A stretch of 47,133 bases of DNA from Acidobacteriota bacterium (GCA_018268995.1 JAFDVL010000114.1:11558-58690), one strand, 5' to 3'; shown: positions 7,542-17,488, counted from the first letter of the stretch. Notes: generated from the sequence alone by a model not told the origin. Numbers and translations: made by a program.

Positions 7542-10500
7542 TTAGAAGCTCAAGCGAGCGCCAAACCGGAAGATCCGTTCGTCAATTCCTTCGCGTCCGA
7601 ATTGTCGCGTGCCGGTGACTTCCATAAAGCCATTCAGCCGCAGAAGTCCGGTCGCAGGATCGGTCAGGATATTTCCTGCCGCATCGCGGGATGGGGAGGA
7701 AACGTTGCCACCCGGTGCAGCAAAGTGCGGCGTGTTGGTGGCATTGAAGGCTTCGACGCGGAACTGGAGTTTGAGGGCTTCCGTGATACGGAATTCGCGG
7801 AAAAGTCCTAAATCCAGATTCGCCGTGCCAGGGCTGGTCAGGATGTTGAAGCCTGCCGTCCCGAACCGTGCCGTCGTCACAGGGGCGAAGGCGGTTGGGT
7901 CATAGTACGGATTGCCAACACCGATTCCGCCCAGTTTCTTCACTTCCGATTTCACCTGATCGGCACGTTGCGTACTGCCCGGTGCATTTAAGGACGTCCC
8001 GCTCGCTGTTACACTAAACGGATAGCCAGTAAATGCGCCATAGAGCCAGCTTAATTGCCAGCCGCCCGCCAAAGCAGAAACAACGGCATTGTCACTGCCC
8101 CAGCGTTTTCCTTTGCCGAAAGGCAGTTCCCACGCACCGGTCAATTGGAGGTTTTGCGGGATGTTGATCGCCAAAATACCGCGATTCAGATGCCGGAAGT
8201 TCGGTTCACTAATCGCCAGTGTGCCGTCATTATCCCCACCAAGTCCGGCCAGACCAACAGCTTTCCCCCAGGTGTAATTGGCCTGGACTTGGAGACCGTT
8301 GGAGAAACGCCGTTTCAGCGTCATTTGCAGCGAGTCGTAATGCGAGTTCGCCATTCCGTTTTGCAGGTTGGTCGAAGCCACCCGGCCAAACTTTTGGTTG
8401 AGCGGCTGGCTGGCTGTACCGCCGCCGACCAGGCCCGCATTCAGGTTGATTTGCCCTGACTGACCGACCGTGCGGGTTGCGATGTATCCGGCAGAAGCCG
8501 TAAAGCCCCAGCCAAGGCTCTTTTCTAACACCAGATTCCAGGATTGGATGTACGGACGGCGGAAGCTATCACCCAACGTCAGTACATTGACTGACCCCGG
8601 AACGGCCACAGAACCGTTGGTGATCGGAACCAGCGGCGTCGCTGGAATACCATTACGAAGCAAGCCAGCCGTGGCAGCCGAGTTCGGGGCAACCACGTTG
8701 AAGGCCAACAACATTGGGTAATTAGTGCGGAAGGTACGTGCCAGGCTGATCGGGTCGAAGGTCAAACCGTACCCGGTACGCATCACGAATGAATCGCTGA
8801 TACGCCAGGCAACGCCAACCCGTGGCGAGAACAGTTTCTTGCTCAGTTTCACGCCGCAATCTTCCGGCACATTTCCGACGCCACAAACCTTCATCGTGTT
8901 GGTGGCGAAATCATAACGTTCAATCCCACGATCCGCACGACGTGGCATCGGATAATACTCATAACGCGTGCCCAACGTCACAGTCAGATTCTGTTTGACC
9001 TGCCAGCCATCGCGGATATAGCCGCTATAGGCTCTGGATTTGTAAATGATGGGCGGTTCCACCAGATAGGTGCGTCCCGCGCTGGTGTAATATCCCAACA
9101 GGAAGGTGGCAAAAGAGTTGAACTGATTGCCCTGCGCAAAAGTTGAGCAGGCGGTTCCGGCTGTATTGGCAGCAGTACACAATTGTGTCGGCCCTGTACC
9201 GAATTGGAAACCACCCTGTCCTGGTTCGGCAGTGCCACCACCATTCCATTCTGCTTGCAAGTGGTTGAGCGTTTGCCGCGCCATTTCAAAACCGAAACGA
9301 ATGTTGTGATTGCGCCGTGTCCAGTTGAAATTGGTCACATAAACCCATTGCGGATCGTTGCGGGTATAGGGCATGAAATTGTCTTGCACACCCATGTTGG
9401 CAAAGCCGGAAATCGCAAAACGCGGCCAGCCATTTTCAAAATCACGTGCGCCATTGGTTCCCGGAATCTTCAGCACATCCAGTCCAATTTTCTTATCCAG
9501 AAAACCCTGTTCTGATTTCGTTCCCTGCTTGGTGTAACCAACATTTGCGTCAACGATGAAGTTGGTATTGACGGTGTAAACGGCGGCGACTGTCATTCCA
9601 TAGGTGTCGCCGGAACCCACGCCAGTATTGCCCCCTTGCGGAGCCGTCCCCACGCCATCCAGCGGGCCAAGGGCACCCGGATTCAACTGTTTGTACCGCA
9701 GGAAGCTAAAGCGACCATAGGTGGTAAGCTTTTCGCTGAAGTTGTAATTCACTTTAGCATCAATCGTTTTGCGGTCAAAAGCGTAAGCTGCCGTGGCGTA
9801 GTAATTGTTTGTAAATCCTGCGCGATTGGGCAGCGGCAAGTCTTTTAAGATTGCCTGGGCAATGGGATCAATTCTGGCTGTAGGGATGATCCCTCCGGCA
9901 AACTGCGTGCGGTTTTGACCAATCGCATTTCCGGTGGCCGGGTCATAAATTCCCAATCCACCGCCAGAAAGATTTCCCGCCCGCATTTCTGCGGTGGGCA
10001 AGGTCAGCAGCCGATTGCCGAGTTGGCGATCATTCGTGCCTTCAAAGCTGGCAAAATAAAACAACTTGTCTTTGATGATTGGGCCACCAATTGCGCCGCC
10101 AAATTGATTGTAAACGCGTTTGGGTTTGTCTTGTGGTACGTTATTGATAGGGACCAGGTTCCAGGGACGTGCTTTGGTCAAATGATTGTCGTGATATTCA
10201 AAGCCCGCGCCATGCAGGTTATTTGTACCGCTCTTAATCTGAACGTTGATCGCAGCCCCACCGGCCAGACCTTGCTCGGCATCGAAGTTATTCGTCACAA
10301 CGTTGACGGTTTCGATAGATTCGAGCGCAGGCACATAGGCTGTGACGTGCGGCAGGAAAAGATTGTACTGGCTTGCGCCATCAATACGAACGTTGTTGGA
10401 GCTGGAGGTCGTTCCGTTCACATTATATTGCAGTGCGCGCGAGGGATTTGTAGGGATTGAGTGAGCATTGCTGGGAGGGGTAATGCCAGGCAACGTACGC

Positions 10501-11000
10501 AGCAGTTGTTGATAGTTGCGTCCCGGAGGAATCGGGATATTTTGCAGCGTTTGGCTATTCAGTTCGGCTCGGATTTCGGCTCGGTCGGTTTGTAAGACGC
10601 CTGCATCCGCCGTGACGGAAACAGTATCTACCACTTGTCCGACTTCTAATGCCACATTGGAACGAGTGATATTGTTGAGCGTCACTTCCACATTCGAGCG
10701 AGTGAAGCCTTTGAATCCGGTTTTGGAAACCGAAACTTCCCAAAGACCAGTTTGGACGGTTGTAAAAGTATAAGCACCATCTTCAGTCGTGACAGTCTCA
10801 CGTACCTGATTGGTAGCTTTGTTTGTGATCTTGACTGTTGCACCCGCGACAACGGCACCTGAATTATCGGTGACGTTACCAACGATTGAGCCGTATAACA
10901 CCTGTGCAAAACTCACAGGAGCCAGGAACAACGTCAGCAGAATGGCAAGGGAGATCGAAGTAGCAAACATCTTTCCACTTCTTGATCGTGTGTTCTGCAT
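7542..11000 (-). CDS. Oar-like TonB-dependent outer membrane receptor
   Basis: About 1152 residues, the size usual for acidobacterial Oar-like receptors. Signal peptide ATSISLAILLTLFLAPVSFAQ. A carboxypeptidase-regulatory-like beta-sandwich follows at about 35-115 (YGSIVGNVTDNSGAVVAGA), then a plug region (PPGRNYQQLLRTLPGI; AINVQIKSGTNNLHGAGFEY) and a large barrel that ends in FRFGARLSF, with the C-terminal aromatic expected of outer membrane proteins. I prefer the ATG at 11000 because GGAGG lies about 11 nt upstream; ATGs at 11018 and 11009 are in frame but one contains that site and the other is too close. It probably imports a polymer or chelate; the substrate is unknown. It is divergent from the sensor kinase at 11460. 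Confidence 0.92.
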   Translation of the reverse strand: MQNTRSRSGKMFATSISLAILLTLFLAPVSFAQVLYGSIVGNVTDNSGAVVAGATVKITNKATNQVRETVTTEDGAYTFTTVQTGLWEVSVSKTGFKGFTRSNVEVTLNNITRSNVALEVGQVVDTVSVTADAGVLQTDRAEIRAELNSQTLQNIPIPPGRNYQQLLRTLPGITPPSNAHSIPTNPSRALQYNVNGTTSSSNNVRIDGASQYNLFLPHVTAYVPALESIETVNVVTNNFDAEQGLAGGAAINVQIKSGTNNLHGAGFEYHDNHLTKARPWNLVPINNVPQDKPKRVYNQFGGAIGGPIIKDKLFYFASFEGTNDRQLGNRLLTLPTAEMRAGNLSGGGLGIYDPATGNAIGQNRTQFAGGIIPTARIDPIAQAILKDLPLPNRAGFTNNYYATAAYAFDRKTIDAKVNYNFSEKLTTYGRFSFLRYKQLNPGALGPLDGVGTAPQGGNTGVGSGDTYGMTVAAVYTVNTNFIVDANVGYTKQGTKSEQGFLDKKIGLDVLKIPGTNGARDFENGWPRFAISGFANMGVQDNFMPYTRNDPQWVYVTNFNWTRRNHNIRFGFEMARQTLNHLQAEWNGGGTAEPGQGGFQFGTGPTQLCTAANTAGTACSTFAQGNQFNSFATFLLGYYTSAGRTYLVEPPIIYKSRAYSGYIRDGWQVKQNLTVTLGTRYEYYPMPRRADRGIERYDFATNTMKVCGVGNVPEDCGVKLSKKLFSPRVGVAWRISDSFVMRTGYGLTFDPISLARTFRTNYPMLLAFNVVAPNSAATAGLLRNGIPATPLVPITNGSVAVPGSVNVLTLGDSFRRPYIQSWNLVLEKSLGWGFTASAGYIATRTVGQSGQINLNAGLVGGGTASQPLNQKFGRVASTNLQNGMANSHYDSLQMTLKRRFSNGLQVQANYTWGKAVGLAGLGGDNDGTLAISEPNFRHLNRGILAINIPQNLQLTGAWELPFGKGKRWGSDNAVVSALAGGWQLSWLYGAFTGYPFSVTASGTSLNAPGSTQRADQVKSEVKKLGGIGVGNPYYDPTAFAPVTTARFGTAGFNILTSPGTANLDLGLFREFRITEALKLQFRVEAFNATNTPHFAAPGGNVSSPSRDAAGNILTDPATGLLRLNGFMEVTGTRQFGREGIDERIFRFGARLSF

Positions 11001-11018
11001 ATAAAGCATAACCTCCAT

Positions 11019-11459
11019 CGAATTGAGAGTTGATAATTGAGGCCACTAGAAACGATGTTTCAATTCGGTTAGTGCATTGCCAAAGGACTTGGCATGGACG
11101 TATATCAGCCTTAAGTTAACCAGGAGAAACCGAATTGTGTCTTTGATTTAATTGCCGTCAGCTATTGATTGTTATGCTGTCGGTCGTGTGTTCCCAACAA
11201 AGTACCAAATGAGTGCCGACGTCGGAGAAGTAATAGCTAAAGCGAACAGGACATCTACAACCAGATTTGGACGCGCAGAGTATATAGGTCAGATTCAGGA
11301 TCAACAAGCGCCACTGAATAAAATATGCACATTTCGCCGAATTTTGGGCATCACATTCACCCGTTGCAACTGTCTGGCTTTCCTTGCTGACGCATTGCGA
11401 CCGAGGCTTTTGGAGTTCACAATGAGATTGGACACTGAAAACCAACCTCTATCTGATTT
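11019..11459. other. Divergent intergenic region between TonB receptor and sensor kinase
   Basis: About 440 bp without a convincing gene. A 10-bp inverted repeat (CAATTCGGTT at 11061-11070, AACCGAATTG at 11128-11137) lies upstream of the receptor and could be a regulator site. The open frames here lack any recognisable protein character. I see no confident promoter. Confidence 0.35.
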
Positions 11460-12767
11460 ATGAATCTACGCCTGAAATTCATTCTCTATCTGGTAATTAC
11501 GCACGTCCTTTTCGGACTCATCGCAATTTACCTGATCCGACAACGAAGCCTGTGGCTGTTTGCCTTTGAGGCTATTTTTGTGATTTCGCTTGGGATCGGT
11601 ATCAAGTTGGTCAGCGATTTATTCGGGACGCTGGAACTAATTAATACAGGCGCACAATTCATCCACGATGGCGATTTCACCGCCCGATTAGTCGAAGTCG
11701 GGCAGCCGGAGATGGATCATCTGGTGAATATTTACAATCGAATGATTGACCATTTGCGCGAAGAGCGAACGCGTGCGCAGGAACAAAATTATTTCCTCGA
11801 CAAGCTGCTCTCGGCCTCTCCGGCAGGAATTCTCACACTTGATTTCGACGGTCAGGTTGCGCTGGCCAATCCCAGTTCCAAACAGTTATTGCAACTCCCC
11901 GATGCAAATTTACTGGGGCAAAAACTCAGCGAATCCAGTTCGCCCTTTCTCAATGAACTCCACGCCCTGAATGTGGGCGAGTCGAAAGTTATCCCGTGGA
12001 TTGGACGACGGCGCGTCAAATGTCAGAAATCACATTTTCTGGATCGCGGCTTTCCTCGTCATTTCGTCCTGATGGAAGAGCTAACCGAAGAATTACGACA
12101 AACCGAGAAATCCGCTTATGAAAAACTCATCCGACTCATGTCACACGAGGTCAATAACACCGTCGGCGCGGCCAATTCCCTGCTCCATTCCTGCCTGCAT
12201 TACAGCGACCAGGTCAAAGTCGAAGATCGGCATGATTTTGAAACGGCCATCAATGTCGTGATCACGCGCACGAATCAACTGGGCGCGTTTATGAAAGGCT
12301 TTGCGGAAGTGGTAAAACTGCCAGAGCCAAAGTTTCAGCCCTGCAATTTACAACAGATGCTGGCCGACCTTGCCCATTTGTACAAAGCCGAAGCCGCACA
12401 GCGTCAGATTGAAATCGTCTGGGATGTGCAGTCCCCACTGAGCGAAATTGATGCAGATCGCGTGCAAATGGAACAGGTCTTTCTGAACCTGCTGAAAAAT
12501 GCACTGGAAGCTATTGACGAACGGGGACGCATTACACTGCGCACGGGCAAGCAAAATGGACGCGAGTTTGTTATGATCGAAGACACTGGCTGTGGGCTTT
12601 CGCCAGAAGTACGAGAACATTTATTTACACCTTTTTTCAGTACCAAAGAACACGGGCAAGGCATCGGATTAACGATGGTGCAGGAGATTCTGGACGCACA
12701 TCATTTCGATTTTGCGCTGGAAAGTGAGCCTGAACAGCCAACGCGATTTACAATCTGGTTTCAGTAA
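11460..12767 (+). CDS. Membrane sensor histidine kinase (NtrY-like layout), no adjacent response regulator
   Basis: 435 residues. Two transmembrane helices (about 7-25 and 32-54) are separated by a very short loop, so there is almost no periplasmic sensor. A HAMP-like segment (about 55-105, NIYNRMIDHLREER) and a PAS-like domain (about 110-205, LSASPAGILTLDFDGQVALANP) follow. The H-box is LMSHEVNNTVGA with His229; the Pro usual after NN in SHEINNPL-type boxes is Thr here. The ATPase domain has the N-box FLNLLKNALEAID (Asn347), G1 DTGCG (375-379), F-box PFFSTK and G2 GQGIGL (399-404). It should autophosphorylate and signal to a regulator encoded elsewhere. No Shine-Dalgarno is obvious before the ATG. 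Confidence 0.9.
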   Translation: MNLRLKFILYLVITHVLFGLIAIYLIRQRSLWLFAFEAIFVISLGIGIKLVSDLFGTLELINTGAQFIHDGDFTARLVEVGQPEMDHLVNIYNRMIDHLREERTRAQEQNYFLDKLLSASPAGILTLDFDGQVALANPSSKQLLQLPDANLLGQKLSESSSPFLNELHALNVGESKVIPWIGRRRVKCQKSHFLDRGFPRHFVLMEELTEELRQTEKSAYEKLIRLMSHEVNNTVGAANSLLHSCLHYSDQVKVEDRHDFETAINVVITRTNQLGAFMKGFAEVVKLPEPKFQPCNLQQMLADLAHLYKAEAAQRQIEIVWDVQSPLSEIDADRVQMEQVFLNLLKNALEAIDERGRITLRTGKQNGREFVMIEDTGCGLSPEVREHLFTPFFSTKEHGQGIGLTMVQEILDAHHFDFALESEPEQPTRFTIWFQ

Positions 12768-12780
12768 CAAAAGAGATGAT

Positions 12781-12897
12781 GGCGGAAGCCCGACTGTGAA
12801 GGAGGGCGTCTTTGGACAATGACGGCAGAAGCCCGACTGTGAAGGAGGGCGCATTACGCACTGCCTCTGCGCCCTCCTTCACAGTCGGGCTTCTGCC
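12781..12897. repeat. Family A palindromic repeat: one extra direct copy plus a perfect 29-bp inverted repeat
   Basis: Arms 12824-12852 and 12869-12897 are exact reverse complements (GGCAGAAGCCCGACTGTGAA, then GGAGGGCGC). An extra direct arm with one mismatch occurs at 12781-12808. The cluster lies between the sensor kinase and the PSD1 gene. The same element, with the same arms and a related loop, recurs at 21939-22012. Confidence 0.9.
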
Positions 12898-12917
12898 ACA
12901 TCTCCCATTCTGTGTTT

Positions 12918-15815
12918 ATGAACAGAGTCAAAATTCTTTGCTTGTTACTTGTCCTTGGCGGACTATTCAGCGTTGCGCCCTCCACCACGCAAGCCATCCA
13001 AGCCGTAGATTTTGAGCGCGACATCCGCCCGTTGCTGCACGCGCGCTGCGTCGAATGTCACGGCGCAGAAAAACAAAAATCCGGCTTGCGGCTTGACACC
13101 AAATCATCGGCGATGAAAGGCGGCGTGAGTGGCGCAGCAATCATTCCCGGCAAAAGCGCCGAAAGCGAACTGATCCGCCGCATCACCAGCACGGACAAAG
13201 CAGAAATGATGCCGCCCACAGGCGAACGATTGACGCCGCGCGAAATCAGTTTGCTGAAGGCTTGGATTGATGCAGGCGCGAACTGGCCGGAAGAAAATAC
13301 TGCGAATGTTCCTGCTGCCAGCAAACGCGCGGATAAAGCAACCTGGTGGTCACTGCAACCACTAGCCAAAGTCGAGCCACCGATGCGCAGCGGGATTCCT
13401 GCGGCGTGGGACAAATCGCCGATTGATCGTTTCATCTTTGCCAGGCTTGCCGAACGCGGGTTGCAACCTAATCCGCCCGCAGATCGCCGCACGTTGATCC
13501 GACGCGTAACCTACGATTTGACGGGCTTACCGCCTTCGCCCGAAGAGGTCGAAGCCTTCGTGGATGATCCTGATCCGCAAGCCTATGAAAAGCTGGTTGA
13601 CCGGTTGCTTGCCAGTCCGCGTTATGGCGAACAATGGGGGCGGCATTGGCTGGACGTTGTGCGTTTTGGCGAAAGCAAAGGCTTTGAGCAGAATCATGTC
13701 ATCAACAATCTCTGGCCCTTCCGCGATTACGTCATTCGCAGCTTCAATGAAGACAAGCCGTTCAATCGTTTCATCATTGAACAACTCGCGGGCGATGTCG
13801 TTGGGCGCGGCAATCCAGCGATTGAGGTCGGCACGGCATTTCTCGTCTGTGGCCCGTATGATTCGGTTGGCAATCAGGATGCAGTGCAGCAAAAAATCAT
13901 TCGCGCCAACACGTTGGATGATTTGATCACCGCCACCAGCAACGCGTTTCTGGGCCTCACTGTGAATTGCGCACGATGCCACAATCATAAATTCGATCCA
14001 ATTCCGACGGAGGATTACTACCGATTACGCGCCGCCTTTGAGGGCGTCATTCACAGCGAACGGGTGCTGGCGACAGACGAAGAAAAACAACGCTACGCCG
14101 CAAAAGCAGGCCCACTCGAAACACAAAAAGCCGAGTTAACCAAAGAAAAACAAGCGCTGGATAAAAGTATTGCTGTTCGCGCCAAAGAACGCGCAGCACA
14201 AGTGCAAAACTACAAGCTGCCCGTCATCAATCGTTACTTCAACGAACATCGCTTTGCGCCAACGTCCGCACGCTATTTGAAATTCAAAGTGCTGGCGCAT
14301 TCAGACAATCCCAAATCCGGTGTCAATGCGCGGCTGGATGAATTTGAAGCGTGGACGAAAAACCGGAATGTTGCGCTTGCCAGCTACGGCACAAAAGCAA
14401 GTGGTGCATCATCGCGCAAAGCCGAAGATGTCGCGGGCGCAGATGCCTACGGCGTAGAATTAATCAACGATGGCAAATTCGGCGAACGCTGGTTCATCGC
14501 CAATCCGGCAGAGCTAACGCTGACCTTCCCCAAAACTGAAACTATTGAACGTATCATCTTTTCGCACGACCGCACGTCCAAGCCGGGCGAAGCGGGTGCC
14601 GGGCTAGGGCCATATGTAACGGAATATCAGGTACTGGTTTCGGTGGATGGAAAAACCTGGAAGGCCATTGCGGATTCTTCCGTTCGCCCGCCGCTCAACG
14701 AAGCACACACCATTGAACGGTTCGGGCGTGAGGTCGCGACGCCGGAAGAACAGCAAAAACTAAAATTACTGGAAACAGAACTCGCGCGACTCAATCGAGA
14801 ATTGAAAGCGATTCCCGCCTTGCCAACCGTATGGGCAGGCAAATTCGAGCAGCCAAAAGAAATCACTTACGTCCACAAAGGCGGCGATCCTGGGCGGCGT
14901 GGCAATGATGTGCGTCCTTCCAGTCTGGCAGTCTTGGATCGTGGGCCGAAATCTTTCGAGTTGGCCGCCGACGCGCCCGAAAGTGAACGTCGCCTGGCCT
15001 TGGCCAATTGGCTTGCCAGCGACGAAAACCCATTGACCGCGCGCGTCATTGCCAATCGCATCTGGCATTATCATTTCGGCACGGGCATCGTAGATACGCC
15101 AAGCGATTTCGGCTACCTCGGTGGCAAGCCGACGCATCCCGAATTGCTCGACTGGCTTGCGCGGCGATTGCAATCTCACGGCTGGCAATTGAAAGCCTTG
15201 CACCGCGACATTGTACTGTCGCAAACCTATCGTCAAAGCAGCATCTATCGCGAAATTGCTGCCCGCGAAGACGGCAATACACGTTTGCTCTGGCGCTTTC
15301 CACCCCGACGGTTGCAGGCCGAAGAAATCCGCGACACGATGCTCAGCCTCGCAGGAAAATTGAATCTGCAAATGGGCGGCCCCGGCTTTCGGCTGTACCG
15401 GTATTTGGAGGATAACGTAGCGACGTACGTGCCGCTGGATCAGCACGGGACTGAAACCTTTCGGCGGGCGGTTTATCACCAGAACGCAAGGTCGTCGCTG
15501 ATTGACGGCTTGACCGATTTTGATTTGCCAGACAATGCTTCCGCAGCGCCAAGTCGCATCAGCACGACCTCGCCGTTGCAGGCGCTCACGCTGCTGAATC
15601 ATCCATTTACCTTGGCAATGGCAGATGCGCTGGCAGCGCGCGTGCAGGCGGAACCAACCGAAGCGGCACGCGTACGACGGGCGTTTGCCCTCGCTTTTCA
15701 GCGACAACCGACAGCCGAAGAAGAAGCGGCAGCAATGCAATTGATCGCCGGGCACGGCTGGCGTGCGTTTGGGCGAGCGATGTTGAATGCGAATGAATTG
15801 CTGTATGTACATTGA
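12918..15815 (+). CDS. PSD1 / planctomycete-cytochrome-C (DUF1549-DUF1553) secreted protein
   Basis: About 965 residues. Signal peptide VKILCLLLVLGGLFSVAPS. The planctomycete cytochrome c domain (heme motif CVECHG, about residue 45) is followed by a DUF1549 region (SPIDRFIFARL, LTGLPPSPEEVEAF, YGEQWGRHWLDVVRFGES). A second CxxCH (NCARCHNHKFDPIP) lies near residue 355. A charged helical stretch and a discoidin-like beta-sandwich (roughly 450-600, YQVLVSVDGKTWKAIADSS) come before the C-terminal DUF1553 domain (ANWLASDENPLTARVIANRIW, LSQTYRQSS, PLQALTLLNH). Family members pair with DUF1501 proteins, as here, and are thought to act in polysaccharide breakdown outside the cell, but no enzyme activity is established. 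I took the ATG at 12918; a GTG at 12912 is also in frame. No ribosome site is visible. Confidence 0.9.
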   Translation: MNRVKILCLLLVLGGLFSVAPSTTQAIQAVDFERDIRPLLHARCVECHGAEKQKSGLRLDTKSSAMKGGVSGAAIIPGKSAESELIRRITSTDKAEMMPPTGERLTPREISLLKAWIDAGANWPEENTANVPAASKRADKATWWSLQPLAKVEPPMRSGIPAAWDKSPIDRFIFARLAERGLQPNPPADRRTLIRRVTYDLTGLPPSPEEVEAFVDDPDPQAYEKLVDRLLASPRYGEQWGRHWLDVVRFGESKGFEQNHVINNLWPFRDYVIRSFNEDKPFNRFIIEQLAGDVVGRGNPAIEVGTAFLVCGPYDSVGNQDAVQQKIIRANTLDDLITATSNAFLGLTVNCARCHNHKFDPIPTEDYYRLRAAFEGVIHSERVLATDEEKQRYAAKAGPLETQKAELTKEKQALDKSIAVRAKERAAQVQNYKLPVINRYFNEHRFAPTSARYLKFKVLAHSDNPKSGVNARLDEFEAWTKNRNVALASYGTKASGASSRKAEDVAGADAYGVELINDGKFGERWFIANPAELTLTFPKTETIERIIFSHDRTSKPGEAGAGLGPYVTEYQVLVSVDGKTWKAIADSSVRPPLNEAHTIERFGREVATPEEQQKLKLLETELARLNRELKAIPALPTVWAGKFEQPKEITYVHKGGDPGRRGNDVRPSSLAVLDRGPKSFELAADAPESERRLALANWLASDENPLTARVIANRIWHYHFGTGIVDTPSDFGYLGGKPTHPELLDWLARRLQSHGWQLKALHRDIVLSQTYRQSSIYREIAAREDGNTRLLWRFPPRRLQAEEIRDTMLSLAGKLNLQMGGPGFRLYRYLEDNVATYVPLDQHGTETFRRAVYHQNARSSLIDGLTDFDLPDNASAAPSRISTTSPLQALTLLNHPFTLAMADALAARVQAEPTEAARVRRAFALAFQRQPTAEEEAAAMQLIAGHGWRAFGRAMLNANELLYVH

Positions 15816-15824
15816 CCGAAAGCA

Positions 15825-15992
15825 CGCGAAGCCCTGGGAGCGCAGGCATCCTTGCCTGCTTGAGAGCGCGTAATGCGCTCGAACACCTCACGAGAAAACC
15901 GCGTTATTTTTAGCGCGTTTCTTGACAAGAAGTTGTTTCCGCATGCGCTCTGCCAAAAGCAGGCGGGACGCCTGCGCTCCCAGGGCTTCGCG
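15825..15992. repeat. Perfect 23-bp inverted repeat with nested hairpins (family D)
   Basis: Outer arms 15825-15847 and 15970-15992 are exact reverse complements (CGCGAAGCCCTGGGAGCGCA, then GGC). Inside lie smaller hairpins: GCAGGC..GCCTGC at 15842-15859 and GAGCGC..GCGCTC at 15863-15880. The element fills the gap between the PSD1 and DUF1501 genes, so the two genes of the pair are separated by a strong folded structure. Confidence 0.85.
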
Positions 15993-16009
15993 CTTCCTGG
16001 TAAAATCTT

Positions 16010-17419
16010 ATGAATGATTCTCTCACACTAACGCGTCGTCATTTTTTGCGTGACACCACAATCGGGTTGACGGGCGTCGCCTTGACGCAGTTGCTCAGCA
16101 ATGAAGCGTTCGCGCAACGCATCCAGCATCACGTGCCCAAAGCCAAACAGGTATTGCAGATTTTCTGTCCCGGTGCGGCTTCGCATATTGATTTGTGGGA
16201 TCACAAACCCGCGTTGGAAAAGTTCGATGGCACGCCAATGCCCGGCGGCGAAAAAGAGGTTACGTTTCAAGGCAAGAATGGCAACCTGATGAAATCGCCG
16301 TGGCCGTTTGCGCCTGCCGGGCAGAGCGGCAAGCAGTTGACCACGCTGCTGCCGTATTTGACGAAACACGCCGACGACATTGCGTTCATTCATTCGATGA
16401 CCTCGCGCAGCAACACGCACGGCCCAGCCAATGTGTTCATGGCAACCGGTTCGGTACGCGAAGGCTTCCCGGCAGCAGGCGCGTGGGCCAGTTATGCACT
16501 TGGCAGTCTGAATGACAATTTGCCGACGTTTGTCGCCATCACCGATGTGCGCGGCGAACCGCCAAACGGCAAAGCGAATTGGTCGAATGGCTTTTTGCCC
16601 GCACAGCATCAGGCGACAATGCTCGCAGCGCATCAACCGCTGCGGAATCTGCCGCGCCCTGCAAATATTTCCGCAGACGAAGAACAAGCGACGCGCGCAT
16701 TTTTGCAACGGCTCAATGATGCCCACGCCCAACGCAACCCCAGTGAAGGCGAATTGCGCGCGCGCATGGCTTCATACGAACTCGCGGCACGCATGCAACT
16801 TGCGGCACCTGAAGTGACAGATTTCAAAAGTGAGTCGGCGACGATTCACAAACTTTATGGCACGGATGATAGCAATCCGCTGAAATCGGCCTACGCGCGC
16901 AATTGTTTGCTGGCGCGACGACTGCTGGAACGCGGCGTGCGCTATGTCAGTTTGTACTGTGCTTCGCGGGCCAGTGGCATTGACGGCCTGTTGAATTGGG
17001 ACGCGCATCGCACACTCAAAACCGATTACGAACGCCATTGCCCCATTCTGGATCAGCCGACAGCGGCCTTGCTGACCGATCTCAAACAACGCGGGATGCT
17101 GAAAGACGTGTTGGTATTGTGGACGACCGAATTTGGTCGGATGCCAACGCATCAGGAAGGCACAACAGGGCGCGATCACAATCCTGATGGCTTTACCGTG
17201 TGGATGATGGGCGCGGGCGTCAAAGGCGGTGTGAGTTATGGCGCGACCGATGACTTTGGTCGTCGGGCAGTAGAAAATGTCAGCGAAGTGTATGACTTCT
17301 ACGCCACCGTTTTACATCTGCTTGGATTGAATCACGAACGGCTCACGTACTATCACAATGGCACAAACCGTCGCCTGACAGATGTGCATGGACACGTCAT
17401 TCGTGAGGTGCTGGCCTGA
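16010..17419 (+). CDS. DUF1501 (sulfatase-like) Tat-exported protein
   Basis: 469 residues. The N-terminus carries a twin-arginine signal (TRRHFLRD followed by a hydrophobic stretch and cleavage after NEAFA). The mature protein begins with the DUF1501 pattern (FCPGAASHIDLWDHKP, then EKFDGTPMPGG). Further family blocks include HSMTSRSNTHGPANVFM, LLARRLLERGVRYV, LVLWTTEFGRMPTHQ, GRDHNPDGFTVWMMGAGVK and the terminal LLGLNHERLTYYHNG. The family is related to alkaline-phosphatase-fold sulfatases and pairs with PSD1 proteins; the gene follows its PSD1 partner on the same strand. Substrate unknown. Confidence 0.92.
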   Translation: MNDSLTLTRRHFLRDTTIGLTGVALTQLLSNEAFAQRIQHHVPKAKQVLQIFCPGAASHIDLWDHKPALEKFDGTPMPGGEKEVTFQGKNGNLMKSPWPFAPAGQSGKQLTTLLPYLTKHADDIAFIHSMTSRSNTHGPANVFMATGSVREGFPAAGAWASYALGSLNDNLPTFVAITDVRGEPPNGKANWSNGFLPAQHQATMLAAHQPLRNLPRPANISADEEQATRAFLQRLNDAHAQRNPSEGELRARMASYELAARMQLAAPEVTDFKSESATIHKLYGTDDSNPLKSAYARNCLLARRLLERGVRYVSLYCASRASGIDGLLNWDAHRTLKTDYERHCPILDQPTAALLTDLKQRGMLKDVLVLWTTEFGRMPTHQEGTTGRDHNPDGFTVWMMGAGVKGGVSYGATDDFGRRAVENVSEVYDFYATVLHLLGLNHERLTYYHNGTNRRLTDVHGHVIREVLA

Positions 17420-17488
17420 TTTTTTTCGCGCGGCGGCCACTGGAATCTACCTGCTGGTGAGACAAACTGAGGTAAGACGCCTTCGCAA

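Noticed and set aside
11152..11463. 103-codon plus-strand frame before the sensor kinase
   Set aside because: No ribosome site, no recognisable protein pattern, and an overlapping minus-strand frame of similar size; composition looks non-coding.
12781..12897. CRISPR array from the repeated GGCAGAAGCCCGACTG units
   Set aside because: Only two direct units and one inverted unit, no regular spacers, and no cas genes; it is a palindromic repeat.
14766..15812. 348-codon minus-strand frame opposite the PSD1 gene
   Set aside because: Shadow of a strongly supported gene; its translation has no family character.
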